A stretch of DNA of 64,000 bases. Source: Chitinophaga solisilvae. GTDB taxonomy: Bacteria; Bacteroidota; Bacteroidia; Chitinophagales; Chitinophagaceae. The notes under the pieces are model-generated. The model saw only the letters and a program-made list of their open reading frames with translations. It ran no database searches and was not told the DNA's origin. Shown here piece by piece: positions 63,964 to 64,000 of the stretch; position 1 is the stretch's first letter; the number at the start of each line of letters is the position of its first letter. Where the stretch lies: positions 26,021-90,020 of the forward strand of contig NZ_JAABOK010000024.1 in NCBI RefSeq assembly GCF_009928525.1, in the 5' to 3' direction. Both the position numbers and the translations under genes were made by a program.

Positions 63964-64000
63964 GGTAGATTTAAGTTACCACACTTTAAAATACCATGAA

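Noticed and set aside
1..64000. tRNA, rRNA or CRISPR genes
   Set aside because: None could be recognised by reading; no cloverleaf or repeat-spacer array noticed.

Overview
The window looks like a chromosomal segment of a Bacteroidota bacterium, most likely Chitinophagaceae (Chitinophaga-like). This is inferred from several things: class I lanthipeptide precursors with the Bacteroidota 'KKLSLKK' leader, very large RHS proteins of the Bacteroidota DUF6443 type, LytS/LytTR two-component genes, a HEIGH-type metallopeptidase, absence of Shine-Dalgarno sequences, and TAnnTTTG-like promoter boxes. No tRNA, rRNA, transposase or CRISPR array was seen.

Layout. 1-2.4 kb (minus): a lipoprotein cut by the window edge and an O-antigen-ligase/TPR membrane protein. 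2.5-8.2 kb (plus): a polymorphic-toxin island holding a frameshifted nuclease-toxin remnant, a SUKH immunity gene, a PAAR-like RHS effector with a Tse2-like C-terminal tip, and its abutting immunity gene. 8.9-10.8 kb (minus): a LytTR regulator and LytS-type kinase. 10.8-13.4 kb: four class I lanthipeptide precursors (one with a TTG start) facing a LanC-like gene that has lost all three zinc ligands; no LanB is present. 13.4-15.2 kb (minus): an ABC transporter pair. 15.4-19.2 kb (plus): nrdB-nrdA with a possibly structured leader. 19.5-28.0 kb: a coiled-coil/beta-barrel protein, an LpoB/COG3014 lipoprotein operon, HxlR regulator, alpha/beta hydrolase, a secreted hypothetical protein and an M57 metallopeptidase. 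28.1-49.6 kb (minus): two small secreted orphans, then a tightly packed seven-gene operon of about 20 kb encoding an outer-membrane barrel protein, accessory secreted proteins, a 2231-aa RHS-related protein, a 2700-aa RHS toxin carrier and a thioredoxin-like immunity protein. 50-64 kb: lipoprotein, trmH, AsmA-family protein, SdpI-family protein, a TolC-MFP-RND efflux operon, lipA, an outer-membrane protein and an OsmC protein.

Two things stand out. The first is a dispersed family of long perfect or near-perfect palindromes. Their outer arms are tandem ATTACGA heptamers, their inner stems differ between copies but stay paired, and each sits a few bases past a stop codon (8.2, 20.9, 54.6, 55.2 and 63.8 kb, with a relative at 3.4 kb and another long hairpin at 25.3 kb). 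The second is the large RHS operon. It looks like a self-contained secreted toxin-delivery system (barrel protein + two giant secreted RHS proteins + accessories). Its toxin tip and immunity gene are visibly A/T-richer than the rest, which suggests a swapped tip.

The window therefore carries two different RHS toxin routes: a PAAR-like, signal-peptide-less effector (type VI-like delivery) and a signal-peptide-bearing RHS operon. It also carries a degenerate or specialised lanthipeptide locus. The remaining genes are ordinary core metabolism and envelope functions.
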